Source: a virus
Direction: 5' to 3' (one strand)
Virus record (IMG/VR): IMGVR_UViG_3300022751_000007
Location: 1-41,843 of that record
DNA: 41,843 nt
Shown here: positions 9,060-17,855 of the stretch, in pieces
How the letters are laid out: the number at the start of each line of letters is the position of its first letter
How positions within the stretch are numbered: the first letter of the stretch is position 1
Notes under the pieces: generated by a model
The model's input: the letters and a program-made list of their open reading frames with translations, nothing else
Databases searched by the model: none
Told to the model about the DNA's origin: nothing
Program-made: the position numbers and the translations under genes

Positions 9060-9632
9060 TTATACCGCTGGTTTAGGGCAGTAGTTTAAATTGTAGTTTA
9101 ATTCTAAATTATTAATTTCAATAGCATCAACATAATCTCCAAATATATTCCCCTCTTTGCCAAATAAACCATCACGTCCCCAATAATAACGCTTGGTCAT
9201 TTCGTGGGGAATTGATTCAACACTTTGTATTCGAAATAAATCGCCCCTTAAAGCAATCTCATTCATTAACTCCATGTAAATCGGCATAAGTATTGGCTTC
9301 ATTGTTTCGGTTAACCTCTTAGCCGCTTTAAACGTCTTATCGGTTCCTGTAATAATCGCCAGGTTTAATCTAGCTTCTCCATACATTCCGACTTCAACTC
9401 CTCTACGCTCTTTAATGTCTAAAAAAAGACAAACAACAGGGTATTTAGTGTATCTCCAATCGGTTTCGCTTTTCTGCGTTAAGGTTTCAATTATTTCTAA
9501 TGGATGTCCGAACTCATAATGAACGCCTGTAATATTTGGATCTTTAATTTTAAGTTGAGCAGTTAGTTTCGCACTTACTTTCGAAACAATATCAGCAAAT
9601 TCATCTTCTAAGTAAATAGCCTGTAAACTCAT
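9060..9632 (-). CDS. Tail completion / terminator-type neck protein (190 aa)
   Basis: An alpha-beta protein with a KYPVVCLFLD strand and a long helix (KAAKRLTETMKPILM), lying between the connector gene and the tail tube gene. This is the slot of proteins that cap the tail tube and dock it to the head. It overlaps the upstream connector gene by four bases (ATGA). The function is inferred from gene order. Confidence 0.5.
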   Translation of the reverse strand: MSLQAIYLEDEFADIVSKVSAKLTAQLKIKDPNITGVHYEFGHPLEIIETLTQKSETDWRYTKYPVVCLFLDIKERRGVEVGMYGEARLNLAIITGTDKTFKAAKRLTETMKPILMPIYMELMNEIALRGDLFRIQSVESIPHEMTKRYYWGRDGLFGKEGNIFGDYVDAIEINNLELNYNLNYCPKPAV

Positions 9633-10138
9633 ATATTACCACCGTTAATGTTAAAATATATTTCGCTTACTCCGCATCCAGAATACCAAAATCTGTAACG
9701 TCTGAAATTAGGCCTTACCCATAAAGGATAAACGGACGGATCTAAGTCGAAAAACCTAGCCATTCTAGCCATATCATTCCATGAAGAAACTTGTTTGTCT
9801 ATACTGTTTGTAGGGTATGCGTTTTCAGCTTTTGGCTTTACCTCGGAAATACCCATGCTTTTAGTCGTTTCGTATCTTTTAAACCAATAATAAACGAATT
9901 TCGCAATCATCTGCTTTAAATCAGTTTCATCGCGTAGTTCAATCCATTTTTGATCTATTGGATCAGCAAGCAACCCGTCCGCAAACTCTTTTGCCAAATC
10001 TTTGCCCAGCAATAAGACAAGAAAATAAGGCTCGTACTTATCGATAAACTCTTGAACATTGCTGTTTTGATAAGGGTTTTCGGTCTGCGCTATGCTTATT
10101 TCAGCTTTAAATATTGCTGGGCTAATGATTGTTGGCAT
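9629..10138 (-). CDS. Head-tail connector protein (169 aa)
   Basis: A mostly helical protein (ISPAIFKAEI, FIDKYEPYFLVLLLG, MIAKFVYYWFKRYE) with an aromatic C terminus, directly downstream of the capsid genes. It resembles the gp6-type adaptors that bind the portal ring and appears in this position in other Bacteroidota phages. Residue-level family proof is lacking. Confidence 0.55.
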   Translation of the reverse strand: MPTIISPAIFKAEISIAQTENPYQNSNVQEFIDKYEPYFLVLLLGKDLAKEFADGLLADPIDQKWIELRDETDLKQMIAKFVYYWFKRYETTKSMGISEVKPKAENAYPTNSIDKQVSSWNDMARMARFFDLDPSVYPLWVRPNFRRYRFWYSGCGVSEIYFNINGGNI

Positions 10139-10161
10139 TGTTGATGCTTTTTAAAATTAAT

Positions 10162-10377
10162 TTAATCTTTTTTAGCCGCTTCCTTTTTAGGGGCTTCTTC
10201 AGTTGCCTTTCCGCTTTCAACAAGCTTAGCCGCAATTACCGAATGAGCAACGATTTCGCCACCTAAAGGGTATATTCCAGATAATAACTTAGTCGCGTAA
10301 ACCGTTACGTCGTCTTGAGGCAAAACCATACCCTCCTTGAGGGTTGGTCTTTTTGATTTTGAAAAATCTTGTGGCAT
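10162..10377 (-). CDS. Small protein following the capsid gene (71 aa)
   Basis: A short protein with a Pro/Lys N terminus and an Ala/Lys/Glu-rich C-terminal tail. It starts four bases after the capsid gene and must be expressed with it. Small genes here often encode decoration or head-completion proteins, but no motif supports a choice. Confidence 0.6.
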   Translation of the reverse strand: MPQDFSKSKRPTLKEGMVLPQDDVTVYATKLLSGIYPLGGEIVAHSVIAAKLVESGKATEEAPKKEAAKKD

Positions 10378-10381
10378 AAAA

Positions 10382-11707
10382 TTATGGTTTTAACAACGCT
10401 GCTTTTACAGTAGCGAATGAAGCTCTAACAAATGAACCGATATGATTAGTTGCAATCCAATCTTTAAAGAATGTTTCGATAATCATACGCATACGGTTAT
10501 TATCAAAATCAGAAGTTACAGAAGTTACAGCTGTACCGCCAGATGTTCCGATAGTTCCAGTTGTTACATCAATACCATAACCCAAACGGATTGTGATAGT
10601 TTCTTCTTCAATTTTAAATAAACCTGATTCTCCTAAAGTGAAAGTTCCAGGGGTTTGATAAGTTGATGTTACAACTCTGAAACCCATCATACGAACTACG
10701 CCGTCAGCATCCACAAAAGGAACTAACATATAGTAACGGTTTTCTGAATCTTTTTGAAGAACTAAACGCCATTTATCCTGAGGATGTAAAATTAACACAT
10801 CTGGAAAGAAGTTTAATGTTTCAATTTGAGCAGCAACAGCGCCAATAGCGTCGAAATCTGTAGGTGTTACGATTGTATCATCTAAAGAAGTACCAACATA
10901 AGAAGCCGCTTGAGCATTTAAGTCAGTAGTTAACAACGCAGAATAATCGCGTTGTAATTTATCACGCAATAAATCCTGGATAGCTTGCCATGCTTTAGGT
11001 CTCCATTTTGCAAACTCCTCTGTGATTACGGTTTTACCAGCAATCTTTTTGGCTTCAGCAAAGTTACGAACTAATGCAGTTGAAACTAAAGGCTTAACAG
11101 CGCCTTCAGCTACAATAGCAAAAGCACCTTCTTCAGTTCCTTCTTCTAGCCACGATGTGTATTGGTCAATGTTTGCAACAATTCTACGATCTGCAATATC
11201 GAAAATATACTGCTCGCCTCTACGCTTTTTTACAACACCATCTATTAATGAAACGCTTTCTATCATTTCTGCTGGATAGCTATTTTCATTGATTGTGTTG
11301 TCGGTAGTCATATTGGCAGCCGCACGAATGTTTAGAACAATTTCTTTTGTTCCGCCATTACCCTTATCGCGCATCATTAACTCTACATCAGACGCAGAAC
11401 CATCAGCTTTCGGAGACATTAACATATCAACCGCTTGTTTTAAAGCGTTTCTGTTAGCGTCTAAATCAGACCCTACTCGGATATTTTTAACTTTTTCCAA
11501 CTCGCCAGCAATGCTGTTTAAAGTTGTTTGGATTTTTTCCCCATCGTAACTTCTTAGCTGTTCGATGTTTAAACCCTCTAATGATTTTGCAATTAGCGCA
11601 TTTACACTGTCTGCATTTTGAAACCCTCGAGTTTCAATCTCACTTTTCGCTACTGATTTTACTTGTTCCAGCAACGCATCATGAGCAACTTTTTCTTCTG
11701 CTGTCAT
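10382..11707 (-). CDS. Major capsid protein, HK97 fold (441 aa)
   Basis: Residues 1 to about 115 are charged and helical, typical of the delta (scaffolding) domain that the prohead protease removes. The remainder has the HK97-type layout, with an N-arm and spine region near VSLIDGVVKKRRGEQY and an A-domain ending in FFKDWIATNHIGSFVRASF. It follows portal and protease genes in the canonical order and starts four bases after the protease stop. Confidence 0.85.
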   Translation of the reverse strand: MTAEEKVAHDALLEQVKSVAKSEIETRGFQNADSVNALIAKSLEGLNIEQLRSYDGEKIQTTLNSIAGELEKVKNIRVGSDLDANRNALKQAVDMLMSPKADGSASDVELMMRDKGNGGTKEIVLNIRAAANMTTDNTINENSYPAEMIESVSLIDGVVKKRRGEQYIFDIADRRIVANIDQYTSWLEEGTEEGAFAIVAEGAVKPLVSTALVRNFAEAKKIAGKTVITEEFAKWRPKAWQAIQDLLRDKLQRDYSALLTTDLNAQAASYVGTSLDDTIVTPTDFDAIGAVAAQIETLNFFPDVLILHPQDKWRLVLQKDSENRYYMLVPFVDADGVVRMMGFRVVTSTYQTPGTFTLGESGLFKIEEETITIRLGYGIDVTTGTIGTSGGTAVTSVTSDFDNNRMRMIIETFFKDWIATNHIGSFVRASFATVKAALLKP

Positions 11708-11711
11708 TTCT

Positions 11712-12467
11712 TTAAGCTTTTAGGTTTTCTAATAAATAATTAAAATTAATAGCATTCTTAGTCGGCTCAGTAATTTCGAGTGTTGTGTTGCGTTGCTCAA
11801 ACGGCTCTAAGTCAGTAAGTGATTTCAGTTGCGTAAAATATTGTCGTGCCTGTAATTGATCTTTACGCGGCAATGTTTTAATAAATGCTTCTATTTCGTC
11901 AAATAAACAATCTGCTTCGTCTTTGTTTCTGATTACATAAGTTCCTACTTCGCTGCCTATGGTAACAATTGAACCCTCAAATAAATCGATTTCTTTACAA
12001 AGTATGCAGTCGTTTTTTTCATCCCATTCGGTTTGTTGCCAAATATAATCAAAACCTGCCGAAAACTGATTTAATGTACCTGATCTAACCTGAGTTAAAA
12101 CGTGGTCAGCCCAGGGAACATTATCGAGGGGCTTAGTTCTAAATCTTAATCCGTAATCATCCTCTACTAATTCATCGAATTGACAAAGGGCTTCGTATTG
12201 CCTGTGTTGATTTAAAAACGTAAGCTTATAGTTTGCATTACTTAATGGTCCACGATCATTTATAGACTTTGAAGCGCATCCTCTAAGGAACATTTCTCCA
12301 TGCATATTGATTGCGCCCCAAACTAAAAGATAACCAGAAATTATTCTTTTATCTAAGTCGCTTGCAAAATCAGAAGTTAGCTCGCCTCTTTCATTTACAG
12401 CAACATTACTATAATTGATTGGTGCTGCTCTGCGTTTCAGTTCCTTTATTTTCTGATGTAGTGCCAT
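11712..12467 (-). CDS. Prohead protease, HK97/S78 family (251 aa)
   Basis: It matures the prohead by cleaving the capsid delta domain. The family pattern is visible: SGYLLVWG at residues 44-51, a histidine at 88 (LNQHRQ) and a serine at 136 in NQFSAGF, taken as the catalytic His and Ser. A C-terminal extension beyond about residue 185 is variable. The start overlaps the portal gene by 59 bases; no nearer start keeps the N-terminal strand. Confidence 0.85.
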   Translation of the reverse strand: MALHQKIKELKRRAAPINYSNVAVNERGELTSDFASDLDKRIISGYLLVWGAINMHGEMFLRGCASKSINDRGPLSNANYKLTFLNQHRQYEALCQFDELVEDDYGLRFRTKPLDNVPWADHVLTQVRSGTLNQFSAGFDYIWQQTEWDEKNDCILCKEIDLFEGSIVTIGSEVGTYVIRNKDEADCLFDEIEAFIKTLPRKDQLQARQYFTQLKSLTDLEPFEQRNTTLEITEPTKNAINFNYLLENLKA

Positions 12468-13866
12468 TTGATTTCAAATTTATAATATTTTTTACTAATA
12501 ATACTTCTTCTGGAGATAATTCGAATATTTTCTTTTCGTAAATTGATCCTGTTCCTTTATTCCCGTCAAAAGAAACAATCCAATCGTTTAATGTAGCTGT
12601 TCCGTTTTGCCACCTTTGAAGCCATGTTGAGCCATTCCTAAAATCAACTTCCGATTTCTCTTTTTTATTTTCTTGAAGCTCTGCAATATGGTCAAAATTT
12701 GGCTTAATATATCGCCTTTCGAATTTAAAATAACTCGTCCATGCTTGAGCATACTTTTCTGCCAAAGGCTGTATAACGTTTCCATAGAAAGCTTTCATGT
12801 CAGCATTTGCATTATTAAAAGTTGATTTATCTTTAGTTGGCTTTAAATGAGGTGGCACTTTAAGTACAGCGTAAATAGCTGAAGCATCCGCGTCTGTTTC
12901 CTCAAAAGGCTGTAGCTCTTGAATACTCATAGATGTTGATACGTATTCTACTGGAGCAGCCGAAACCCCAACTTGATTTTTACCTCTTGTTAATCCGTAC
13001 GTTTGTTGATAAATTTTTTGAGCTTCATCTTTTTCGCCAGGAGTTAAACTAACCAACCCGCTGGCATCTGATTTTTTACTTACTAAAAAACCTAATGCTC
13101 CGCGCTTAAGGTAAATCACGCCTCTGGCTTCATAAACTGGTATAAGATTTTTTATAGCTAATTGAGCGCCTGTTAATGGCGATCTGTATTTATCAATATC
13201 GTTACCATGAAGTAAATCAAAATGAATTAATGGTAATACTTTTTGAGTTTCTAAAGGCTTATCTTTTCCATCTTCTGAAATTTTATATCCATTTATAAAA
13301 TCTTTTAAGTCCGTAGCGGAATAGATATCAATATTTTTCTTTTTATCTATAGATACTTTCTGGCTTGCCAAGTTCCACCAAGTCAAAACGCTTGCGGCTT
13401 CGTCAGGCATAAACGACGGCTTGTTGAAATATTCAAAGTTAGCTCCAGTTAAATACTCATAACAAACCGCTTGCCATACAAACTGTTTAAACGACATTAA
13501 TGGGTTTGGCTTGCTAAATAATCTATTGAATGTAGGGTTATTATAATCTACTTCGTCGTTCCAATCCTTACATAATTGCCAATTAGCGTCAGCCACTCTA
13601 GTAGCTATCTCATTAATTGGAGCAAATATCTCGGGCAAGCAATAGAAAAGCGTTATAAAGTTCTGCTTTCCATAAGCACCGCCAAATAAGGAATCTAAAT
13701 CGTAACCGAATCTAGCTGGCTCTATTTCTGAATACTCCCAAGAATTGCCACCTCCTGGAATTTGGTTATTTTCATATTCTACAAATACCTTTTCTGGAAT
13801 ATTTGAAATCCCATAATCTCGTTTAGCGAGGTCTTTGCCCCATGAAAGCGGATTGTACCAACTCAT
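12409..13866 (-). CDS. Portal protein (485 aa)
   Basis: It forms the dodecameric ring through which DNA enters and leaves the head. Size, the sequence FNRLFSKPNPLMSFKQF, the central LTGANFEYFNKP strand region and the LQPFEETDAD/KVPPHL segment fit the HK97/SPP1 class portals. It lies between terminase and protease genes. The C terminus is disordered (Ser, Thr, Asn, Gln), as is common. Confidence 0.85.
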   Translation of the reverse strand: MSWYNPLSWGKDLAKRDYGISNIPEKVFVEYENNQIPGGGNSWEYSEIEPARFGYDLDSLFGGAYGKQNFITLFYCLPEIFAPINEIATRVADANWQLCKDWNDEVDYNNPTFNRLFSKPNPLMSFKQFVWQAVCYEYLTGANFEYFNKPSFMPDEAASVLTWWNLASQKVSIDKKKNIDIYSATDLKDFINGYKISEDGKDKPLETQKVLPLIHFDLLHGNDIDKYRSPLTGAQLAIKNLIPVYEARGVIYLKRGALGFLVSKKSDASGLVSLTPGEKDEAQKIYQQTYGLTRGKNQVGVSAAPVEYVSTSMSIQELQPFEETDADASAIYAVLKVPPHLKPTKDKSTFNNANADMKAFYGNVIQPLAEKYAQAWTSYFKFERRYIKPNFDHIAELQENKKEKSEVDFRNGSTWLQRWQNGTATLNDWIVSFDGNKGTGSIYEKKIFELSPEEVLLVKNIINLKSNGTTSENKGTETQSSTNQL

Positions 13867-13894
13867 TTACGAATATTTTTTAATGCAATAATAC

Positions 13895-13902
13895 CAAATA
13901 TA
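13895..13902 (-). promoter_or_regulatory. Possible -7 box TATATTTG before the portal gene
   Basis: The minus strand reads TATATTTG in the 38-base gap between large terminase and portal, 28 bases before the portal ATG. The preceding bases are TTTAATT, as at the boxes at 16000 and 2178, but no TTTG is found at the standard distance. It may be a late promoter needing a phage factor. Confidence 0.35.
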
Positions 13903-13904
13903 AA

Positions 13905-15437
13905 TTAAACTTTATTCATACCGAACAAATGAGGAAAATTTTGTTCAAAATAAGTAGCTGCCATTTCGCATAAATCGGGTGCATCATCGTGTTTATTTCC
14001 TTTACCAGCTTCTTGAATTTTGAGGTAGGAAGTTAAATTTCTTATAAACTTTGCATATTGTGGATATTCTTCCCAGTCATGCCTAAAAACAAAGTTATTA
14101 CGAATAAATGATGCTCTATTTAATATCCTTGACGGCTTTGATGTTCGGGGCCTTAACACTCTAAACTCTCCATCAAAGTTAATTCTATCTAATTCTTCAC
14201 GGATACGCTTTGCTGTTTCGATCCACCCTAATACACCCTCTATACCTACTGATCTGGATTTATTTCTTTTAATTAAGTTAACCATTTCAGGCTCGTTAAA
14301 ATCAGTTCCATCGGTGTTATAAAGCATTTCTGTTACGTAAATCTTACTGCCAACCAATTTAAAAGGCGCACCAGCAAAATCATCGCCACCTAAGTTGGCA
14401 GGATCAGCGCAAGTGTATGTAAAATCTGGATCCTTTAAAGCTTCTATTGAATCCATATCTGCAAATTCAAGTTCATCGATCGGAAATAATAACCCTGATT
14501 TTGGCTTAGGATTTTGCATATGCTGCCTTTGAAAAACAATATCGTTATGCTTTTCTAGTGCTTTTAATTCTTCAATGGTATGCTTTTGAGGGCAAAGGGC
14601 CGTTCCATCTTCTTTTATTGACGGCAAACTCAATACGTGCCATAATCCACCATCTAAGGCGTTACCCTGTTTGCGTATTAAATAACCACTTAAATCATCT
14701 TCATGCGTTCGTTGTTGAATTATTATTATCGGAGTGTTACGACTGTTAACACGATTTGAAATTGTGCTATCGTAACGTTCATTTACTTTATTTCTTAACG
14801 TTTCGGAATCAGCATCATCGGGCTTGTTTGGATCATCTATAATAATTGCGCCACCAAATTTTGATTTATTTTCTGACAAATCATCTAATTCAAGCCTTAA
14901 TTCTTCAAGTTCAGATATTTCATCATCACTTAATTCATCTTCGTCGACTAATCCAGCACCGAAGCCAGTTATTTGACCGCCTGTTGAGGTTGCGTAAACA
15001 CCTCCTGTTTGTTCTGTATACCATTTCTTTTTGGCTTTAGATGATTGCTTAAGCTTTACCGATGGGAATAATAACTGATATTCTTCGGATGTAACTAAGT
15101 CTTTTACGGCCTCCGAATTATCTAATGCCAAATCATCTGAATACGATAAATGAATAAATTTAGCTGATGGGTTTAAACAAAGTCCGTAAGCTATAAATGC
15201 TTTAACGGCTAATTCTGTTTTACCATAACGTGGTGCAATATTAATTATTAGCCTGGTTACTTCGCCTGATATGACTTTTCGAAGCTGTTCAGCGATCAAA
15301 TATAAATGTTCCCATTTGGCCCACTTTCTTTTATACTGCTTCTTGAAAAAATAACGCACAAAAAAAATAAAGTCGTCCTTACAATATACATGGGCGACTT
15401 TTAATTCTTTTATTTCTTCGACGGTTAAATCTGGCAT
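13905..15437 (-). CDS. terL: Terminase large subunit (510 aa)
   Basis: The packaging motor and headful nuclease. Walker A is APRYGKTE (residues 68-75), Walker B is AIIIDDP (197-203), and the RNase H-type nuclease carries D345 (TCADPA), E400 (VGIEG) and the D484/D485/D488 cluster (KHDDAPD). Between ITGFGAG and Walker B lies a long, very acidic insert (about 163-190, DEDELSDDEISELEEL), longer than I expect for the family. It starts directly after the small-subunit stop. Confidence 0.92.
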   Translation of the reverse strand: MPDLTVEEIKELKVAHVYCKDDFIFFVRYFFKKQYKRKWAKWEHLYLIAEQLRKVISGEVTRLIINIAPRYGKTELAVKAFIAYGLCLNPSAKFIHLSYSDDLALDNSEAVKDLVTSEEYQLLFPSVKLKQSSKAKKKWYTEQTGGVYATSTGGQITGFGAGLVDEDELSDDEISELEELRLELDDLSENKSKFGGAIIIDDPNKPDDADSETLRNKVNERYDSTISNRVNSRNTPIIIIQQRTHEDDLSGYLIRKQGNALDGGLWHVLSLPSIKEDGTALCPQKHTIEELKALEKHNDIVFQRQHMQNPKPKSGLLFPIDELEFADMDSIEALKDPDFTYTCADPANLGGDDFAGAPFKLVGSKIYVTEMLYNTDGTDFNEPEMVNLIKRNKSRSVGIEGVLGWIETAKRIREELDRINFDGEFRVLRPRTSKPSRILNRASFIRNNFVFRHDWEEYPQYAKFIRNLTSYLKIQEAGKGNKHDDAPDLCEMAATYFEQNFPHLFGMNKV

Positions 15438-15965
15438 TTAAAATTCTTTATCGAATGAATCTTTTATCTTTTTGGCTTCTTCTGGAGATGGCTCTACGTT
15501 AATATTCATATTCTTAATAATATTGTCCTTTTCGAACCATCCGAAGTGGCGACCGATTTTATCTAAGGCATTAAGCTTATCATTTAACTTAAATTCAACA
15601 GTTGTTTTGCTGCCTCCTTCAAATTCGGTAACTGTTTTTTTAACCGAGTTTAACGCTCTTGCTTTAGCCCTATCTATTTGCGAAAGGTCTTTTATTGAGT
15701 TATCATCAGATATGAAATCTTGAACATTACTAAAGGCATTTTCTTCTAATTCAGATAGCCATCGTTCTTTTGTAATTGAATGATTTTCGGCTGCTTTTAC
15801 TCTTAATGATTGGATATATTCTTGAACTTCTGGCTCTTGAAGTAAATTATAAGCAATTTGATCTGCTGTTTTTTTTGAATATCCAGAGTAACCTGCTGAT
15901 TCTCCGCCTTTTAACGTTTCAAACCACCTATCAGCAAACTTTTTCTTTTTCTCGGTTAACGCCAT
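15438..15965 (-). CDS. terS: Terminase small subunit (175 aa)
   Basis: It binds the packaging site and regulates the large subunit. The N-terminal helix-turn-helix region (KKKFADRWFETL, ESAGYSGYSKKTADQIAYNLLQEPEVQEYI) follows the Terminase_2 pattern, then comes an oligomerisation helix and an acidic tail. It is the first gene of the structural block and follows a promoter-like box. Confidence 0.85.
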   Translation of the reverse strand: MALTEKKKKFADRWFETLKGGESAGYSGYSKKTADQIAYNLLQEPEVQEYIQSLRVKAAENHSITKERWLSELEENAFSNVQDFISDDNSIKDLSQIDRAKARALNSVKKTVTEFEGGSKTTVEFKLNDKLNALDKIGRHFGWFEKDNIIKNMNINVEPSPEEAKKIKDSFDKEF

Positions 15966-15999
15966 TTAATTCTAAATATTTCTAAACCACATCTAAACC

Positions 16000-16007
16000 C
16001 AAATATA
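16000..16007 (-). promoter_or_regulatory. Candidate late promoter, TATATTTG box
   Basis: The minus strand reads TATATTTG 35 bases before the small-terminase ATG. At 19 bases upstream there is TTTA instead of TTTG, so only the -7 element is good. Its place at the junction between the resolvase gene and the packaging genes makes it the best late-promoter candidate. Confidence 0.45.
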
Positions 16008-16017
16008 CGAATTAAAA

Positions 16018-16347
16018 CTACTTTTCTAAACTTTCAATATTAAACCTGATAAACTCTTTACCTTTTTCAACTTTAATCTTCTTAACACTCATTTCGTAAA
16101 TACGACTATCATTGAATCCGTATTTCTTTTGAAGTATATCTAAGAATGGTTTTATAGAATTATCAATATCATTTCCCGAGTTACTCAATCCAAATTCAAA
16201 ACTTATTTTAAGCTCGCCTAAAGGAATAATTAATTTTGGCAATAGAAATAGGCATGATCGCTCAAATGATTTGTAAATAGGCGTTTTAAATCTGCGACCC
16301 TGGAACGCTTCGTTAACAGACATTGGTTTGATTTGTATCTCAGTCAT
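16018..16347 (-). CDS. RusA-like Holliday junction resolvase (109 aa)
   Basis: RusA-family enzymes cut branched DNA, here probably replication and recombination intermediates before packaging. The family core is visible: the N-terminal VNEAFQGRRFKT, the acidic pair D60/D62 in NDIDNSIKPFLDIL, and D80 in GFNDSRIYE, matching the three catalytic aspartates of RusA. It is the last gene before the packaging block, a common position for phage resolvases. Confidence 0.85.
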   Translation of the reverse strand: MTEIQIKPMSVNEAFQGRRFKTPIYKSFERSCLFLLPKLIIPLGELKISFEFGLSNSGNDIDNSIKPFLDILQKKYGFNDSRIYEMSVKKIKVEKGKEFIRFNIESLEK

Positions 16348-16390
16348 TCGTTCCCTTTTCTGTTTTATGTTCTTATTTGCATGGTTAATC

Positions 16391-16510
16391 CTATTTAATA
16401 AACTGTTTTTCTTCTTCTATTGAAATTGAATCTATGTTAACAGAATTACCATATCCATCCATGCATTTGTGAACGACAACATTATCGTTGTCAATAATTA
16501 CTTGAGCCAT
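16391..16510 (-). CDS. Small hypothetical protein (39 aa)
   Basis: An ORF starting MAQVIIDNDN. A GGAGG lies eight bases before the ATG, one of the few clear Shine-Dalgarno sequences in this genome, which supports translation. The protein is a short strand-turn-strand with an acidic helix. Not recognised. Confidence 0.45.
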   Translation of the reverse strand: MAQVIIDNDNVVVHKCMDGYGNSVNIDSISIEEEKQFIK

Positions 16511-16564
16511 TAAATTGCCTCCAAAATCGATATTATAAGTTTTAATAATCCTACTTTAAATTGT

Positions 16565-16753
16565 TTATAAATCTGTTAGGTTAGTTGTGTATTCGCTATG
16601 CTTTAATCCTTTCAAATAGTAGTTATTGTAGTAATCTCTTTCTTTATCGCCAATTACAATTTTATCTACTTCAAATTGAGAAAAAATATTAGAAATAACT
16701 CTGTAAATATTGATAAGCATATTTTCTATTGAATACTTCATTGTATTTTCCAT
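16565..16753 (-). CDS. Hypothetical protein (62 aa)
   Basis: A small protein with a helical N terminus (IENMLINIYRVISNIFSQF) and a Tyr/Asn-rich stretch (RDYYNNYY). Not recognised. It is part of the run of small minus-strand early genes between the promoter at 18094 and the packaging block. Confidence 0.45.
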   Translation of the reverse strand: MENTMKYSIENMLINIYRVISNIFSQFEVDKIVIGDKERDYYNNYYLKGLKHSEYTTNLTDL

Positions 16754-16774
16754 CTTATTTATTCCTTTAATAAA

Positions 16775-16981
16775 TTAAACTTTGTCTTTTAGCGAAAGTA
16801 TTTTATTTCTCTCATTGTAATAATCCGAATTCCATTGCCCTGATGTTTGCTTTAAGTTTGCGTGCGCCTCGTCAAGTTTTTGATTAGCGTATAGCTTCAT
16901 GGATTTAATACATAGCTCTACATTTATGTAATCTGGATTATCGCCTGTTACCTCTGAAAGTATTTCTTCTGCTGTTTTCAT
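16775..16981 (-). CDS. Hypothetical early protein (68 aa)
   Basis: It starts MKTAEEILSEV and has an amphipathic helix with MKLYANQKLDEAHANL. Proteins with this 'KTAEEIL...YANQKLDEA' pattern are familiar from Bacteroidota phages and prophages but have no known function. It overlaps the preceding paralog gene by four bases (ATGA). Confidence 0.6.
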   Translation of the reverse strand: MKTAEEILSEVTGDNPDYINVELCIKSMKLYANQKLDEAHANLKQTSGQWNSDYYNERNKILSLKDKV

Positions 16982-17343
16982 AGTAATCCCGATGTATTAA
17001 GTTCTTGGCCTGTATCAATATTAATTTTATTCTGAAAATCGTGTAAATATCCTCTTCTAACATTACCAGTCCAAAAAGTTTGATCTTCATTGTCAATTCT
17101 AATTTTATAATCTAATTCTTTTGAATACCAATAGGATTGACCAAAATAACAATCTTCATCCGTCTTCTCAAACCCACACTTCAAAAGTATTTCTTCGTTC
17201 AATTCGACTGGAGATTTAATAATTTCACCAATTGAAATAGCTACATATGGTTCTATAAAAGAAAACTCTTTCAATCCCCAGACAAAAGGCTTGTCATCAT
17301 AACCTATGAATATGTTTCCTACTCGAATTTCGTTTGCTTTCAT
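16978..17343 (-). CDS. Repeated-family protein, copy A (121 aa)
   Basis: One of three diverged paralogs in this genome. The shared frame is MKANEIRVGN at the start, EEILLKCGF in the middle, a central variable part, then LHDFQN and the end GQELNTSGLL. The ATG at 17343 is chosen because it matches the other copies and because the longer start would overlap the ribbon-helix-helix gene. The family is common in Bacteroidota phages; its function is unknown. Confidence 0.7.
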   Translation of the reverse strand: MKANEIRVGNIFIGYDDKPFVWGLKEFSFIEPYVAISIGEIIKSPVELNEEILLKCGFEKTDEDCYFGQSYWYSKELDYKIRIDNEDQTFWTGNVRRGYLHDFQNKINIDTGQELNTSGLL

Positions 17344-17365
17344 ACCTGTAAATTTACCTTTTAAT

Positions 17366-17524
17366 TCAATGCGGTTTTGTAACAATGTCGTCACGCACCA
17401 ATCCTTCGATATAAGCGGCTTGATTTGATTTTGAACGTATTATATCAATTACATCATTTGAAAGCCTTAAACTAAGCGGTTTCTTTGTTTCTGACTGTTT
17501 TGGTCTGCCTCGTTTGTTTTTCAT
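17366..17524 (-). CDS. Ribbon-helix-helix DNA-binding protein (52 aa)
   Basis: The sequence runs from MKNKRGRPKQ through a strand (PLSLRLS) and two helices (NDVIDIIRSKS, NQAAYIEGLVRDD). This is the Arc/CopG ribbon-helix-helix layout, with a basic AT-hook-like GRPK tail. Such dimers bind operators. Its target is unknown; the 12-base palindrome at the 18094 promoter, just upstream, is a candidate. Confidence 0.6.
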   Translation of the reverse strand: MKNKRGRPKQSETKKPLSLRLSNDVIDIIRSKSNQAAYIEGLVRDDIVTKPH

Positions 17525-17525
17525 T

Positions 17526-17852
17526 TTATTTGTAATGTGGGGTTAATAATTCTCCTGCGTCTCCCCTGAATCTAATTCTATTGAATGTAAATTCTCCTGT
17601 TTCGTTATCGTGAGAAATTACAATGTTTTCATCGTCGTATTTTACTAACATATTTTTATCGTTGGTAAAATAAAGTATGTTGGCTTTCACATCAATAATC
17701 TTCTTTAACCATGAACTAACATCCTGCTGAATAACTCCAGAATGAGGACACTTAACCAATCCATTATCATAAACCCAACCTGTAACACCGTCACAAAACC
17801 ATCCATTTTTAGGTTTTTCATTTTCAAAAGATACTTTTATGTAGTTTTCCAT
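17526..17852 (-). CDS. Hypothetical protein (108 aa)
   Basis: A beta-rich protein with a Trp/Gly-rich N-terminal half (GWFCDGVTGWVYDNG) containing CPHSG, and a C-terminal strand pair. The few Cys/His residues are too spaced for a confident zinc site. Not recognised. It begins three bases after the upstream gene's stop codon. Confidence 0.55.
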   Translation of the reverse strand: MENYIKVSFENEKPKNGWFCDGVTGWVYDNGLVKCPHSGVIQQDVSSWLKKIIDVKANILYFTNDKNMLVKYDDENIVISHDNETGEFTFNRIRFRGDAGELLTPHYK

Positions 17853-17855
17853 AAA

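Noticed and set aside
17344-17394. Longer N terminus for paralog copy A
   Set aside because: The other two copies start at the matching M-(K/S)xxx-R(I/V)GN, and the longer start overlaps the ribbon-helix-helix gene.
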